Positions 55,463 through 64,000 of a stretch of DNA of 64,000 bases are shown piece after piece (position 1 is the stretch's first letter; each line of letters starts with the position of its first letter). A program made the position numbers and the translations under genes. Below the pieces are notes generated by a model. That model was not told the DNA's origin and did no database searches. It worked only from the letters and a program-made list of their open reading frames with translations. The stretch is from Synechococcus sp. CS-1329. Lineage in GTDB: Bacteria > Cyanobacteriota > Cyanobacteriia > PCC-6307 > Cyanobiaceae. The DNA lies in contig NZ_JAHLYS010000040.1 in NCBI RefSeq assembly GCF_025128055.1, positions 1-64,000 on the forward strand, in the 5' to 3' direction.

Positions 55463-56347
55463 TTGCCCTTGTGCTCCGAGCAGAGATCGATCCAGCGGGT
55501 CGCCCTCTGCCTGCAGTACGAGGGTTCTTCTTTTTGCGGTTGGCAGCGCCAGAGCCATCAGCCCAGCGTGCAGGAGACCCTGGAGCAAGCCCTGGCCAGA
55601 CTCGATCCGCACCGCCCCACGCGGGCCATGGCCGCCGGCCGGACCGACAGCGGCGTTCATGCGGCGGGCCAGGTGGTTCATTTTGATGCCAGCGGGCCGA
55701 TTCCCGCCCGGCGCTGGGCCGCTGCTCTCAATGGCCACCTGCCGCCCTCCATCAGGGTCAGGGCCGCCGCCAGCGTTCCCCTCGACTGGCACGCTTGCTT
55801 TTCTGCGCGTTATCGCCGCTACCGCTACACGCTTTACAACGGGCGCAGAGCCAATCTTTTCCTCTCCCCCTGGAGCTGGCACTGCTACCGGCAGCGCCTC
55901 GATGAGCGCGCCATGGCCTGCGCCCTGCGTGGATTACTGGGCTTCCATGATTTCAGCGCCTTCCAGCGGGCCGGCAGCCGCCGGCCCAATGCCCTCACCA
56001 CCGTGCAGGCCGTGAGCCTGGAGCGCCATGGCGACCTGGTGGTGGCCGAGCTCCAGGCCAGCGGCTTTCTCTACGGAATGGTGCGACTGATCATGGGCCA
56101 GCTGGTGGCGGTGGGAGAGGGGACGCTCAGCCTGGCCGACTTCGAGCGACGCTGGCGCGACCGGGCCCGCGCCGAGGTCAGAGAAGCGGCCCCAGCCCAT
56201 GGGCTTTGCCTGCTGAGGGTGGGCTATCCCACGCCTCCTTTCCCCTGGCCTGCCTGGTACGATGGCCAACCGCGGCACTGGCTGGAAGGCCAGGATTCGC
56301 CTGGGCGTCCTTGGCCTGAGCCTGCCCACGCTGTTCAACAGCGTTGA
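55463..56347 (+). CDS. truA: tRNA pseudouridine(38-40) synthase TruA
   Basis: 294 residues from a TTG at 55463. [18 protein letters not shown] at the start, the catalytic loop [19 protein letters not shown] (Asp-62), [14 protein letters not shown] and [20 protein letters not shown] are hallmarks of TruA. It makes pseudouridine in the anticodon stem of many tRNAs. The start codon lies 20 bases after rplQ; no ATG is available upstream of the conserved N-terminus. Confidence 0.95.
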   Translation: MPLCSEQRSIQRVALCLQYEGSSFCGWQRQSHQPSVQETLEQALARLDPHRPTRAMAAGRTDSGVHAAGQVVHFDASGPIPARRWAAALNGHLPPSIRVRAAASVPLDWHACFSARYRRYRYTLYNGRRANLFLSPWSWHCYRQRLDERAMACALRGLLGFHDFSAFQRAGSRRPNALTTVQAVSLERHGDLVVAELQASGFLYGMVRLIMGQLVAVGEGTLSLADFERRWRDRARAEVREAAPAHGLCLLRVGYPTPPFPWPAWYDGQPRHWLEGQDSPGRPWPEPAHAVQQR

Positions 56348-56529
56348 GGCCAGTTCAAGACTGGATCCATCCATCCAGCGCGATCCCGGAAACGGGTGAG
56401 CGGGCCACAGGTTAGGCTCAGGAATTGCGTGTCGCGCTGTTGGGTTCACCCAACGATGCGGCCCTCCCGCCCCATGTCCAGCCCCATCCTCCGGGATGGT
56501 GCCTTACTCCGATCCGGCCCGCCGGTGCG

Positions 56530-56982
56530 ATGAACAAGACATCCGTTCCCTCTCTCGATTCCCTCGACCGCCAGTGGTTCCTGGTGGACGCCGAGAATCA
56601 GACCCTCGGCCGTCTGGCCACCGAGGTGGCCAGTGTGCTGCGTGGCAAGAACAAGCCCACCTTCACACCCCACCTGGACACCGGTGACTTCGTGGTCATC
56701 ATCAACGCCGACAAGATCCGCATCAGCGGCAACAAGGCCAGCCAGAAGATCTATCGCCGTCACTCCGGTCGTCCCGGCGGCATGAAGACCGAAACCTTCG
56801 AGGCGCTGCAGGCTCGCCTGCCCGAGCGCATCGTCGAGAAGGCCATCAAGGGCATGCTTCCCCACAATGCCCTCGGCCGTCAGTTGTTCCGCAAGCTGAA
56901 GGTCTACAAGGGTGCTGAGCATCCCCACACCGCCCAGCAGCCCCAGGTTCTGGCCCTCGATCCTTCCGCCACCGCCCAATGA
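56530..56982 (+). CDS. rplM: 50S ribosomal protein L13
   Basis: 150 residues from ATG 56530 ([20 protein letters not shown]), with [40 protein letters not shown] and [21 protein letters not shown]13 is an early large-subunit assembly protein. It is preceded by a 182-base gap containing a small hairpin (GTTGGG/CCCAAC at 56439-56454), and its stop overlaps rpsI by four bases. Confidence 0.97.
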   Translation: MNKTSVPSLDSLDRQWFLVDAENQTLGRLATEVASVLRGKNKPTFTPHLDTGDFVVIINADKIRISGNKASQKIYRRHSGRPGGMKTETFEALQARLPERIVEKAIKGMLPHNALGRQLFRKLKVYKGAEHPHTAQQPQVLALDPSATAQ

Positions 56983-57386
56983 GCACCGCTTCCAACCGCG
57001 TCGTCTACTGGGGAACAGGTCGTCGTAAAACGGCTGTAGCCCGTGTGCGGGTCGTGCCCGGCACCGGCTCGATCACCATCAATGGCCGCCCCGGCGACAA
57101 TTACCTCAACTACAACCCCAGCTACCTCAGCGCGGTGAAGGCTCCCCTGGACACCCTGGGGCTCTCTGCCGAGTACGACCTGCTGGTCAACGTCAAAGGT
57201 GGTGGCCTCACCGGCCAGGCCGATGCCATCAAGCAGGGAGCCGCCCGTGCCCTCTGTGAGCTCTCGCCGGACAACCGCAAGCCCCTCAAGACCGAAGGCC
57301 ACCTCAGCCGCGATCCCCGCGCCAAGGAGCGTCGCAAGTACGGCCTCAAGAAAGCCCGTAAGGCGCCCCAGTTCTCCAAGCGCTGA
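56979..57386 (+). CDS. rpsI: 30S ribosomal protein S9
   Basis: 135 residues with [40 protein letters not shown] and the C-terminal [18 protein letters not shown], whose end reaches P-site tRNA. It overlaps rplM by four bases (ATGA), the conserved L13-S9 pair. Confidence 0.98.
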   Translation: MSTASNRVVYWGTGRRKTAVARVRVVPGTGSITINGRPGDNYLNYNPSYLSAVKAPLDTLGLSAEYDLLVNVKGGGLTGQADAIKQGAARALCELSPDNRKPLKTEGHLSRDPRAKERRKYGLKKARKAPQFSKR

Positions 57387-57418
57387 TCCTTTTCTTCCGC
57401 ATTCAGCCCACTCCAGCC

Positions 57419-57691
57419 ATGCCTAAGGCCGACATCCATCCCACCTGGTATTCCGATGCCAAGGTGATCTGCAACGGAGAGGTGGTGATGACCACCGGCT
57501 CCACCCAGCCCGAGCTGCACGTGGACGTGTGGAGTGGCAACCACCCCTTCTACACCGGTACCCAGAAGATCCTCGACACCGAGGGACGCGTGGACCGCTT
57601 CATGCGCAAGTACGGCATGGCCAGCACCGACAACGCCAGCGGTGAGGCTGCCGTAGAAGCAGCCAAGCCTGAGGCCGAGGTTCAGACCTGA
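57419..57691 (+). CDS. rpmE: 50S ribosomal protein L31
   Basis: 90 residues beginning MPKADIHPTWYSDAKVICNG, with SGNHPFYTGTQKILDTEGRV and RFMRKYGM. Only one Cys is present, so this lacks the CxxC pair of the zinc-binding L31 form. An acidic Ala/Glu-rich tail of about 20 residues follows residue 70. A terminator lies just downstream. Confidence 0.96.
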   Translation: MPKADIHPTWYSDAKVICNGEVVMTTGSTQPELHVDVWSGNHPFYTGTQKILDTEGRVDRFMRKYGMASTDNASGEAAVEAAKPEAEVQT

Positions 57692-57712
57692 TCCATTCAG
57701 GTTCGTTTCTCA

Positions 57713-57741
57713 AGCCGGACGCCCACGGGTGTCCGGCTTTG
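57713..57741 (+). terminator. Terminator after rpmE
   Basis: Stem AGCCGGAC (57713-57720) / GTCCGGCT (57731-57738), with the loop able to extend pairing through CCC/GGG, followed by TTTGT. The T-run is short, so termination may be partial before prfA. Confidence 0.7.
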
Positions 57742-57763
57742 TGCTGTCTGCTCACCCATCTCC

Positions 57764-58861
57764 ATGGATCCTTCGCTGCTGCGTGAGCGCCTTGAGGCTG
57801 CCGATCGCACCTTCCACGCGCTTGAGCGGCAGCTGGCCGATCCTGCCGTGGCCGCCGACCCCAACGAGCTGCGCCGCCTCTCCAAGGAACGGGCCAGACT
57901 CGAGCCGCTGGCCACCGGGCTCAGTCAGTGGCAAGGCCTGCAGCAGCAGCAGCAGGACGCCCAGCAACTGGCGCGCCAAAGCAAAGGGGAGCCCGAGATG
58001 GAGGCCCTGATCCAGGAGGAGCTCGCCCAGCTGAGCGGTCAGCTGGGCGAGCTTGAGCAGCAACTCACCGTGGCCCTGCTCCCCAGCGATCCCCGCGATG
58101 AACGCAGCGTGATGCTGGAGATCCGCGCCGGCACCGGCGGAGATGAGGCCGCTCTGTGGGCAGGCGATCTGGCCCGGATGTACGAGCGCTTCGCCCAGAC
58201 TGTGGGCTGGAGCGTGCAGCCCCTGAGCGCCTCGGAATCCGACCTGGGCGGGTTCAAGGAACTGATCCTGGCCATCCGCGGCGAGGGGGTCTACAGCCAG
58301 CTCAAGTACGAAGCCGGCGTGCACCGGGTCCAGCGAGTTCCCGCCACCGAGTCCCAGGGTCGGGTGCACACCTCCACCGCCACCGTGGCGGTGATGCCCG
58401 AGGCCGATCCGGTGGAGGTCCAGCTCGATCCCGCGGATCTCGACATCAGCACAGCCCGCTCAGGCGGCGCCGGCGGTCAGAACGTCAACAAGGTGGAAAC
58501 GGCGGTGGATCTGCTGCACAAGCCAACGGGCATCCGGGTGTTCTGCACCCAGGAGCGCTCGCAACTGCAGAACCGGGAGCGGGCCCTGGAAATCCTGCGG
58601 GCCAAGCTGCTGGAGCGGCAGCTGGCGGAGGCCGCCGCCGCCGAGAGTTCCGCCCGCCGTGCCCAGGTGGGCAGCGGCGAGCGCAGCGAAAAGATCCGCA
58701 CCTACAACGCCAAGGACAACCGGGTCACCGACCACCGGCTGGGACGCAACTTCGCGCTGGAGCCGGTGCTGCAGGGCCAGCTGGCCGAAGTGATCGGCGC
58801 CTGCGTGGCGGCGGAACAGAGGGCCCTGATGGAACAGTTGGTGGCCGAGGGTGTCTCCTAG
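57764..58861 (+). CDS. prfA: Peptide chain release factor 1
   Basis: 365 residues. The GGQ motif that triggers peptide release lies in [19 protein letters not shown]. The codon-recognition tripeptide PAT in [19 protein letters not shown] marks RF1 (UAA/UAG) rather than RF2. [20 protein letters not shown] is typical. It stands after a partial terminator from rpmE and converges with the HNH gene with a 9-base gap. Confidence 0.96.
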   Translation: MDPSLLRERLEAADRTFHALERQLADPAVAADPNELRRLSKERARLEPLATGLSQWQGLQQQQQDAQQLARQSKGEPEMEALIQEELAQLSGQLGELEQQLTVALLPSDPRDERSVMLEIRAGTGGDEAALWAGDLARMYERFAQTVGWSVQPLSASESDLGGFKELILAIRGEGVYSQLKYEAGVHRVQRVPATESQGRVHTSTATVAVMPEADPVEVQLDPADLDISTARSGGAGGQNVNKVETAVDLLHKPTGIRVFCTQERSQLQNRERALEILRAKLLERQLAEAAAAESSARRAQVGSGERSEKIRTYNAKDNRVTDHRLGRNFALEPVLQGQLAEVIGACVAAEQRALMEQLVAEGVS

Positions 58862-58870
58862 GCCGAGGCC

Positions 58871-59368
58871 CTAAGCCCCGATCACGTACTTGGCCCACTC
58901 CTGGCGACCGGAGCGGATGTGGCGGGTGGCCTCGAAGTAGAGGGTGCTCACCGGCCGCCGCGGCACCCGGGCCAGGGGCATGGCCGCTTCCCGGGGGGTG
59001 CGGCTGCCCTTGCGCACATTGCAGCGCAGACAGGCTGTGGTGACGTTCTCCCAGGTGTCGGTCCCGCCGCGGCTGCGGGGGATCACGTGATCGATCGAGA
59101 GTTGCTCACCCTGGTAGCCGCAGTACTGACAGCTGTGGCTGTCGCGCTGGAACACGTTGCGGCGGGTGAGTGGCAACTGTTTGAAAGGCACCCGCACGAA
59201 CTGACGCAGGCGGATCACCGATGGAAGCAGCATCTCACCACGGATGGGGTGATTGGAATCGTGCTCAAGGCCTTCGGCCTTGCCCTTGAGCAGCATCACC
59301 GTGGCCCGACGCCAACTGGTGATGTTCAGAGGCTCGTAGGACGCATTCAGGACCAGAACCTGGCTCAC
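58871..59368 (-). CDS. HNH endonuclease family protein
   Basis: 165 residues from GTG 59368 (reading MSQVLVLNASYEPLNITSWR). The HNH motif is seen in RDSHSCQYCGYQGEQLSIDHVIPRSRGG-type sequence: two CxxC pairs (CQYC and CLRC), LSIDHVIPRSRGGTDTWENV, and ACLRCNVRKGSRT. The family is widespread and conserved in cyanobacteria; its DNA target and role are not known. The usual 5' start in homologues is this SQVLVLNASY segment, so the longer frame to 59398 is not used. Confidence 0.88.
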   Translation of the reverse strand: MSQVLVLNASYEPLNITSWRRATVMLLKGKAEGLEHDSNHPIRGEMLLPSVIRLRQFVRVPFKQLPLTRRNVFQRDSHSCQYCGYQGEQLSIDHVIPRSRGGTDTWENVTTACLRCNVRKGSRTPREAAMPLARVPRRPVSTLYFEATRHIRSGRQEWAKYVIGA

Positions 59369-59495
59369 GGCGCGTGGTCCACGGACGGGGTGCCACATCC
59401 CCAGATGGCTGCCATGCTAACGGGTCTTAGCCTTCTGACACGAGATTGGCCCTACGGTTCAGCTCGGAGTCAGCCCGCTGTGATACTCGCCTGAG

Positions 59496-60716
59496 ATGGC
59501 ACCGAAGCTCAAGTTCAGCCAACCACGGCCCGTTGGGGATCCCCTGAAGTTCGTGGCAGCCGGGCTGCATCCGCGCCAGCGGGCCTGGGTGGAGGTGGAT
59601 GAGGCCGCCATCGAGCACAACGCCAGGGCCCTGGGCCGCTGGCTGGCACCGGACTCGTCGCTGATGGCAGTGGTCAAAGCCGATGGCTATGGCCATGGCG
59701 CCGCCCCGGTGGCGCGTGCGGCTTTGGCGGGCGGCGCCACCTCCCTCGGAGTGGCCACCCTGCAGGAAGGCATCGAGTTGCGCCAGGCGGGCCTGGAGAC
59801 GCCGCTGCTGGTGATGGGAAACCTGACCCAGCCCGAGGAACTGCGCAGCTGCCTGGAGTGGGAGCTCATGCCCACCATCAGCGGCATGCGCGAGGCCCTG
59901 CTCTGCCAGAACCTGGCCAGTGGCAGTGGGCGCTCCATGGCCCTGCATCTCAAGCTCGACACCGGCATGGCCCGGCTGGGGGTGGACTGGGGCGACGGGG
60001 TCAGACTGCTGCAGGCCCTGCTCGGGCTGGAGGCGGTGCAGCTGGCGGGGGTCTACTCCCACCTGGCCGATGCCGACGCTCCCGACCCGGGAGGGGGCGG
60101 CCTGACCGCTCTGCAGCAGGAGCGTTTCGAGAGCATGCTGCGCGGCGCCGGCGAGCTGGGGCTGGCCACCGGAGTGCGCCATCTGGCCAATTCCGCCGGC
60201 ACCCTGCGCAGCCGCCAGCTCCACTACGACCTGGTGCGGGTGGGACTGGCGCTCTACGGGCAGACACCCGCCGAGCACCTCAGCCAGACGGTGCCGCTGC
60301 GGCCCGCCATGAGCGTGCGGGCGAGGGTGTGCCTGATCCGCGAGGTGCCGGCTGGGGTGGGGGTGAGCTACGGCCACAGCTACACCACCCGGCGCCCCAG
60401 TCGGCTGGCGGTGGTCACGATCGGCTACGCCGATGGCGTGCCCCGGCTGCTCAGCAACCGGCTGGAGGTGCTCTTCGCCGGGCGCCGGCTGGCCCAGGTG
60501 GGGGCCATCACCATGGATCAGTTGCTGATCGATGCCACCGAGGCTCCCGAACTGGAGGTGGGCTCGGTGGTCACCCTCCTGGGCCACGACGGCGACGAGC
60601 GCATCAGCCCCCAGGACTGGGCCCGGGCCAGTGGCACCATCCCCTGGGAAATTCTCTGCGGCTTCAAACATCGCCTGCCTCGGCTGCTCCTGGGCGAGAC
60701 GGAGCACGATCGCTGA
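59496..60716 (+). CDS. alr: Alanine racemase
   Basis: 406 residues. It makes D-alanine for peptidoglycan with pyridoxal phosphate: the Lys of VVKADGYGHGA forms the Schiff base, and the second catalytic Tyr lies in VGVSYGHSYTT. HLKLDTGMARLGVDW, VRVGLALYGQTP and TIGYADGVPRLLSN are family motifs. A 25-residue basic N-terminal part precedes RAWVEVDEAAIEHN. It is divergent from the HNH gene and followed by tRNA-Ser. Confidence 0.96.
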   Translation: MAPKLKFSQPRPVGDPLKFVAAGLHPRQRAWVEVDEAAIEHNARALGRWLAPDSSLMAVVKADGYGHGAAPVARAALAGGATSLGVATLQEGIELRQAGLETPLLVMGNLTQPEELRSCLEWELMPTISGMREALLCQNLASGSGRSMALHLKLDTGMARLGVDWGDGVRLLQALLGLEAVQLAGVYSHLADADAPDPGGGGLTALQQERFESMLRGAGELGLATGVRHLANSAGTLRSRQLHYDLVRVGLALYGQTPAEHLSQTVPLRPAMSVRARVCLIREVPAGVGVSYGHSYTTRRPSRLAVVTIGYADGVPRLLSNRLEVLFAGRRLAQVGAITMDQLLIDATEAPELEVGSVVTLLGHDGDERISPQDWARASGTIPWEILCGFKHRLPRLLLGETEHDR

Positions 60717-60735
60717 TAAGCTCTGCTGGCCCCCT

Positions 60736-60824
60736 GGAGAGGTGGCTGAGTGGTTGAAAGCGGCTCCCTGCTAAGGAGTTACAGGAGGCAACTTCTGTCG
60801 AGGGTTCGAATCCCTCCCTCTCCG
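60736..60824 (+). tRNA. tRNA-Ser (GCT)
   Basis: 89 bases with a long variable arm, typical for serine. The acceptor GGAGAGG (60736-60742) pairs with CCTCTCC, discriminator G at 60824; the anticodon loop CTGCTAA gives GCT; the T-loop is TTCGAAT. It lies 19 bases after alr on the same strand; CCA is not encoded. Confidence 0.96.
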
Positions 60825-60855
60825 TTCCAAGATCCCGGCTCTCGCCCGCTGATGT

Positions 60856-61788
60856 TCAGCCCGGCTCAGTGGCTCCACTGAGCCGGCGGCTCAGCTCGGG
60901 CAGCAGCTGCTCATCGGCGGCACGCTCCGCCCCTTCACTGAAGATCACCAGCAGGAAGGGATCACGGTCTGGGATCTCCACATAGGCCGCGTCATGGCGG
61001 GCCTGGCTCATCCAGCCGGCCTTGCTCCACAGCCGGGCAGCGGCGGGCAGGCCAGCTCCGATGAACCCATCCACCTGGTTCTCCGGATCCGCCGCCCGCA
61101 GCTCGGGATCGAGGGAGCGACTCAGCAGCGCACGCATGCGCGCACATGCCGGGGGCGACACCAGGCCCCCCGCCATGATCCCGTGCAGCAGTCGGGCCGT
61201 GGCATCGGTGCTGAGCCGGTTGCGATTCTGCAACTCCGGTCCATAGAACTGCCGCTCCCGTCCGTAGGGACCATCCCCCCAGGTCTTCTGGCAGACGTTG
61301 CAACCCTCGAACTCGCTCCAGCCCTGGGAGGCATACCACTGGTTCACCAGTTGACGGCCCTCCATCCAGGCCCTCAGCGGTCGCTCGGGCAGATCGGGGC
61401 CACTGGTGGTGCCCGTGAGCCAGTCCACCAGCACGGCGGTGGCGTCGTTGCTGGAGTCGCGGATCATGTCGGCCATCGCCCGGCGCAGCTCAGCGCCGTC
61501 TTCAAGCAGCTGGCGCTGCAGCCAGGCTTCGGTGGCCGCCAGATAAAACAGCTTGACCACACTGGCCGGATAGCGGTGCCTGGAGCCGGCCCAGGCGGCC
61601 CCCGGCACCGACGGGAGCCAGTTTCCCGACGATTCATTGGCCTCAGCCGCGTCGATCAGGCTGCGGGGGTAACGCAACCAGGTGATCGAGACCTGGGAGC
61701 CAAGGCCGGGGCGCCCCTGGAATTCCAGGGCCCGAAGTTGATCCTCGAGCATCGCTCCCATCGCCGCATCGGGGCTGTAGAACGCCAT
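60856..61788 (-). CDS. Class A beta-lactamase-fold serine hydrolase
   Basis: 310 residues without an obvious signal peptide. The SxxK catalytic motif is RYPASVVKLFYLAATEAWL (Ser-76, Lys-79), SSNDATAVLVDWL corresponds to the SDN loop, and KAGWMSQARHD to KTG. These are the three landmarks of penicillin-binding serine hydrolases. It may be a DD-peptidase or beta-lactamase-like enzyme; resistance cannot be inferred. It is divergent from the NlpC/P60 gene with a 17-base gap. Confidence 0.82.
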   Translation of the reverse strand: MAFYSPDAAMGAMLEDQLRALEFQGRPGLGSQVSITWLRYPRSLIDAAEANESSGNWLPSVPGAAWAGSRHRYPASVVKLFYLAATEAWLQRQLLEDGAELRRAMADMIRDSSNDATAVLVDWLTGTTSGPDLPERPLRAWMEGRQLVNQWYASQGWSEFEGCNVCQKTWGDGPYGRERQFYGPELQNRNRLSTDATARLLHGIMAGGLVSPPACARMRALLSRSLDPELRAADPENQVDGFIGAGLPAAARLWSKAGWMSQARHDAAYVEIPDRDPFLLVIFSEGAERAADEQLLPELSRRLSGATEPG

Positions 61789-61805
61789 CGGTACCGTCGT
61801 CTGCC

Positions 61806-62537
61806 ATGGAGAGCGTAGGAACCGCTGTGAGCGCCGAAGGGCTGCAGGCGGGTCGCTGCTGGCGACTGATCGCCGACATCAATGGCCACGCCCGCTCCAG
61901 CGGCCCGGGGCTGGCCACCCAGGCCCGCCGTGGCCGCAGGCTGCAACTGCTCAACCAGCGCCAGGGAAACCGGCTGCTGGTGCGCCTGCTGGAGGATGGC
62001 TATCCCTGCTGGGTGGAGATCAGCGACCTGCTGGAGCGGGCCATCCCTGCCCTGCCCAGTCGGCCCCTGCCCCTGGGGGAGGGCCGCATCAACGCTCTCC
62101 TGCCGGAGGTGATGGCCTTTGCCGAGCGGGCCCGGCAGCAGCCCAACCACTACCTCTGGGGCGGCAGCCTCGGTCCCGACTACGACTGCTCGGGCTTCGT
62201 GCAGAGCGCCTTCGCCAGCGCAGGGATCTGGATCCCCCGGGATGCCTACCAGCAGGAGCGTTTCTGTCAGCCGGTGGCGGTGCGCCCTGGGGTTTTCGCG
62301 CTGCTGCGGCCGGGGGATCTGATCTTCTTCGGCCGCCCCCAGCGCTGCAGCCATGTGGGGCTGTACCTGGGGGGAGGCCGCTACCTGCACAGTTCCGGTC
62401 AAGAGCATGGCCGTGATGGCCTCGGCATCGATCAGCTCAGTCCCGAGGCCGACCACCCCGTGTCGTGCCACTACCGCTCTGAACTGCGCGGCGCCGGGCG
62501 GGTGCACCGCTGTCATGACGGAACAAGCCTGCCCTGA
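61806..62537 (+). CDS. NlpC/P60 (C40) family peptidoglycan hydrolase
   Basis: 243 residues. An N-terminal SH3-like half (about 15-80, ending GYPCWVEISDL) precedes an NlpC/P60 domain with the catalytic Cys-128 in GPDYDCSGFVQSAF, His-183 in RCSHVGLYLGGG and His-195 in YLHSSG. Such enzymes cleave between D-Glu and the third residue of wall peptides. No classical signal peptide is seen, as in other cyanobacterial relatives of this two-domain type. Confidence 0.9.
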   Translation: MESVGTAVSAEGLQAGRCWRLIADINGHARSSGPGLATQARRGRRLQLLNQRQGNRLLVRLLEDGYPCWVEISDLLERAIPALPSRPLPLGEGRINALLPEVMAFAERARQQPNHYLWGGSLGPDYDCSGFVQSAFASAGIWIPRDAYQQERFCQPVAVRPGVFALLRPGDLIFFGRPQRCSHVGLYLGGGRYLHSSGQEHGRDGLGIDQLSPEADHPVSCHYRSELRGAGRVHRCHDGTSLP

Positions 62538-62600
62538 CCACGCCAGCCAGCCCTGAACCGCGGCTCCCGTAGGTTGCAGCATCGATGCAGCCCTGCCGCC

Positions 62601-63572
62601 ATGACCGCGTCGCACGGCCCCGAGCTCTCGATCGTGATCCCTCTGTTCAACGAGGAGGAGAGCGTCGGCCTGCTGGTGGAGCAGGTGCTGGCCAGTCTCA
62701 GGCCCCTGGCTCGCCCCTTCGAGCTGGTGCTGGTCGACGACGGCTCCACTGACAGCACCCCGACCCGGCTGGAGGAACTGGCTGCAGCCACCCCTGAACT
62801 GGTGGCGGTGCTGCTGCGGCGCAATTACGGCCAGACCGCGGCGATGGCCGCCGGTTTCGATGCCAGCCACGGGGCCGTGATCGTCACCCTCGATGGCGAT
62901 CTGCAGAACGATCCCGCCGACATTCCCCTGCTGCTGGACCGGCTTGAGCAGGGCTACGACCTGGTGAGCGGCTGGCGCCACCAGCGCCAGGATGCGGCCG
63001 TCAAACGCCTGCTCCCCTCCAAGATCGCCAACCGTCTGATCGCGCGGGTCACCGGGGTGCGCCTGCACGATTACGGCTGCTCCCTCAAGGCCTACCGCCG
63101 TGAGGTGGTGGCGGACATGAACCTCTACGGCGAGCTGCACCGCTTCCTGCCGGCGCTGGCCTTCATCGAGGGGGCACGCATCACCGAGGTGAAGGTGAAT
63201 CACCACGCCCGACGTTTCGGCCAGAGCAAGTACGGCATCGATCGCACCTTCCGGGTGCTGATGGACCTGCTCACGGTCTGGTTCATGAAGCGCTTCCTCA
63301 CCCGGCCGATGCACGTGTTCGGTTTCGGTGGCCTGGCCTGTCTGGCGATCGGCCTGGCGCTGGGCCTGATGCTGCTGGGCGAGAAGATTCTGTTCAATGC
63401 CGACGTGGGAACCCGCCCCCTGCTGATGGTGGCGGTGCTGGCGATCGTGGCCGGCATCCAGCTGTTCTGCTTCGGGCTGCTGGCGGAGCTGCAGATGCGC
63501 ACATACCACGAAAGCCAGGGTCGGCCGATCTACCGAGTGCGCAGCACGTTGCGCGGCAGCCTGGCGGGCTGA
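62601..63572 (+). CDS. Family 2 glycosyltransferase, polyprenyl-phosphate type
   Basis: 323 residues from ATG 62601. The GT-A domain has LSIVIPLFNEEESVGLL, LVLVDDGSTDSTP and the metal site TLDGDLQNDP, then KRLLPSKIANRLIARVTG and a C-terminal pair of membrane helices (VFGFGGLACLAIGLALGLML and LLMVAVLAIVAGIQLFCFGL). This is the DPM1/GtrB-like layout that loads sugar onto a polyprenyl phosphate for envelope glycans. Its 3' end overlaps a convergent HEAT gene by 43 bases. Confidence 0.9.
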   Translation: MTASHGPELSIVIPLFNEEESVGLLVEQVLASLRPLARPFELVLVDDGSTDSTPTRLEELAAATPELVAVLLRRNYGQTAAMAAGFDASHGAVIVTLDGDLQNDPADIPLLLDRLEQGYDLVSGWRHQRQDAAVKRLLPSKIANRLIARVTGVRLHDYGCSLKAYRREVVADMNLYGELHRFLPALAFIEGARITEVKVNHHARRFGQSKYGIDRTFRVLMDLLTVWFMKRFLTRPMHVFGFGGLACLAIGLALGLMLLGEKILFNADVGTRPLLMVAVLAIVAGIQLFCFGLLAELQMRTYHESQGRPIYRVRSTLRGSLAG

Positions 63573-64000
63573 GCCGGGGCCGCCGCCAGGGTCGTTCGTC
63601 CTCGGAAGCCCTCGATCCCCTCGGCCGCCAGGGCCGCCACGCGGGGGTCGGGATCGAAGCGAGCGCGCCTGAGCAGGGGCAGGCTGGCCCGATCGCCCCA
63701 GGCCAGGCAGGCGGCCAGTGCCGCCAGCCGCTCGTCCTCACGGCCGGCGGCAGCGGCGCGAAGGGCGGCGAGCAGCTGTTGGCGCCGCTGCGGTTCCAGA
63801 AACCCGGCCGGCTGAGGATCTATCGACCAGGCGATGGCCCCCGCCGTCCCAGCCGCCTCAGGAGCGGCTGGGACGGCGGGAACGGTTGTGGCAGCTGGCG
63901 CGACTGGTCGAACGACCTGCTCAAGCTGGGCCCGGTTGATCGCGGCGACAGCCCTGACGTCATTGAGGGAGGGGCGCGGAGTGCTGCGGCGCCGCAGCAG
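63530..64000 (-). CDS. HEAT-repeat protein, 3' part (cut by window edge)
   Basis: An open frame of 156 codons runs in from the right edge on the minus strand and ends with TAG at 63532-63530. The translation has helical HEAT-like repeats in its last third (ERLAALAACLAWGDRASLPL, RARFDPDPRVAALAAEGIEG) after an Ala/Pro-rich linker (PAATTVPAVPAAPEAAGTAG). The N-terminus is outside the window, so function cannot be set. The final 43 bases overlap the end of the glycosyltransferase gene. Confidence 0.65.
   Translation of the reverse strand: MLRRRSTPRPSLNDVRAVAAINRAQLEQVVRPVAPAATTVPAVPAAPEAAGTAGAIAWSIDPQPAGFLEPQRRQQLLAALRAAAAGREDERLAALAACLAWGDRASLPLLRRARFDPDPRVAALAAEGIEGFRGRTTLAAAPAQPARLPRNVLRTR

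Noticed and set aside
43470-57691. Missing rpsJ, rpsN, rpmD and infA as signs of deletion in the ribosomal cluster
   Set aside because: Cyanobacteria normally have rpsJ and rpsN elsewhere and lack L30 in this position; infA location varies. Gene spacing here shows no scar.
1-64000. CRISPR arrays, transposases, prophage genes, toxin-antitoxin pairs, rRNA and HIP1 (GCGATCGC) enrichment
   Set aside because: None seen. No regularly spaced repeats, no integrase or transposase motifs, and HIP1 octamers are not evident as a recurring motif in the parts read closely.

Overview
The window is a gene-dense, GC-rich stretch of core chromosome from a unicellular cyanobacterium, most likely a picocyanobacterium of the Synechococcus/Cyanobium group. 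The evidence is phycocyanin with its CpcE/CpcF lyase, PsaD of photosystem I, NdhN of the NDH-1 complex, the light-dependent clock-input protein LdpA, a CAAD/CURT1-like thylakoid protein, CrtD, cyanobacterial-type GshA, several cyanobacteria-restricted small proteins (DUF1815, DUF2839), and a ribosomal protein cluster that starts at rplC and lacks rpsJ, rpsN and rpmD. The genus is an inference from composition and gene order. I see no prophage, insertion sequence, CRISPR array or defence island.

Layout. 1-2.2 kb: 3' end of cpcA with its terminator, then cpcE-cpcF and a low-molecular-weight tyrosine phosphatase that overlaps cpcF by one base. 2.3-4.5 kb, minus strand: a PanC-Cmk fusion and an RlpA-like protein, separated by a strong terminator. 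5-13.5 kb: purM, small or hypothetical genes, an aldo/keto reductase, tRNA-Cys, an LpxB-related glycosyltransferase whose start region looks frameshifted, RNase D, a cytochrome b6 haem-assembly factor (CCB type), an amidase-like secreted protein and hemF. 13.7-17.4 kb: mrp, rodA and a histidine-kinase-like gene in one tight run. 17.5-25.6 kb: psaD with a tandem leader repeat, then trpE-gshA-ppc, a GNAT gene running into an antisense tRNA-Arg, and recF. 25.7-33.9 kb: speD, larE, a double-domain cobO, a MoeZ-type activating enzyme beside a JAMM protease, a CAAD protein, a fructosamine-kinase family gene, crtD and tyrA. 33.9-41.8 kb: a DinG-like protein with lost ATPase motifs, two small DUF genes, recA with a near-consensus LexA box, a HAD hydrolase, tRNA-Gln, a Ycf45/R3H ATPase, ldpA and ndhN.

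42.2-58.9 kb is one long co-directional translation cluster: rplC-D-W-B, rpsS, rplV, rpsC, rplP, rpmC, rpsQ, rplN-X-E, rpsH, rplF-R, rpsE, rplO, secY, adk, rpmJ, rpsM, rpsK, rpoA, rplQ, truA, rplM, rpsI, rpmE, prfA. It makes much of the ribosome plus the translocon, adenylate kinase, the RNA polymerase alpha subunit, a tRNA pseudouridine synthase and release factor 1. 58.9-64 kb holds an HNH nuclease, alanine racemase, tRNA-Ser, a beta-lactamase-fold protein divergent from an NlpC/P60 hydrolase, a family 2 glycosyltransferase and the 3' part of a HEAT-repeat gene cut by the window edge.

No clearly new multi-gene system stands out. The best leads are: the DinG relative without a P-loop; the kinase-like protein after RodA without a recognisable ATP site; the MoeZ-JAMM pair; the fused tandem CobO; the glycine/arginine-rich N-terminus of S5; the psaD leader repeat; the repeat that reiterates cobO's stop codon; and the two genes downstream of antisense tRNAs that lack normal starts (the LpxB-like gene and recF).
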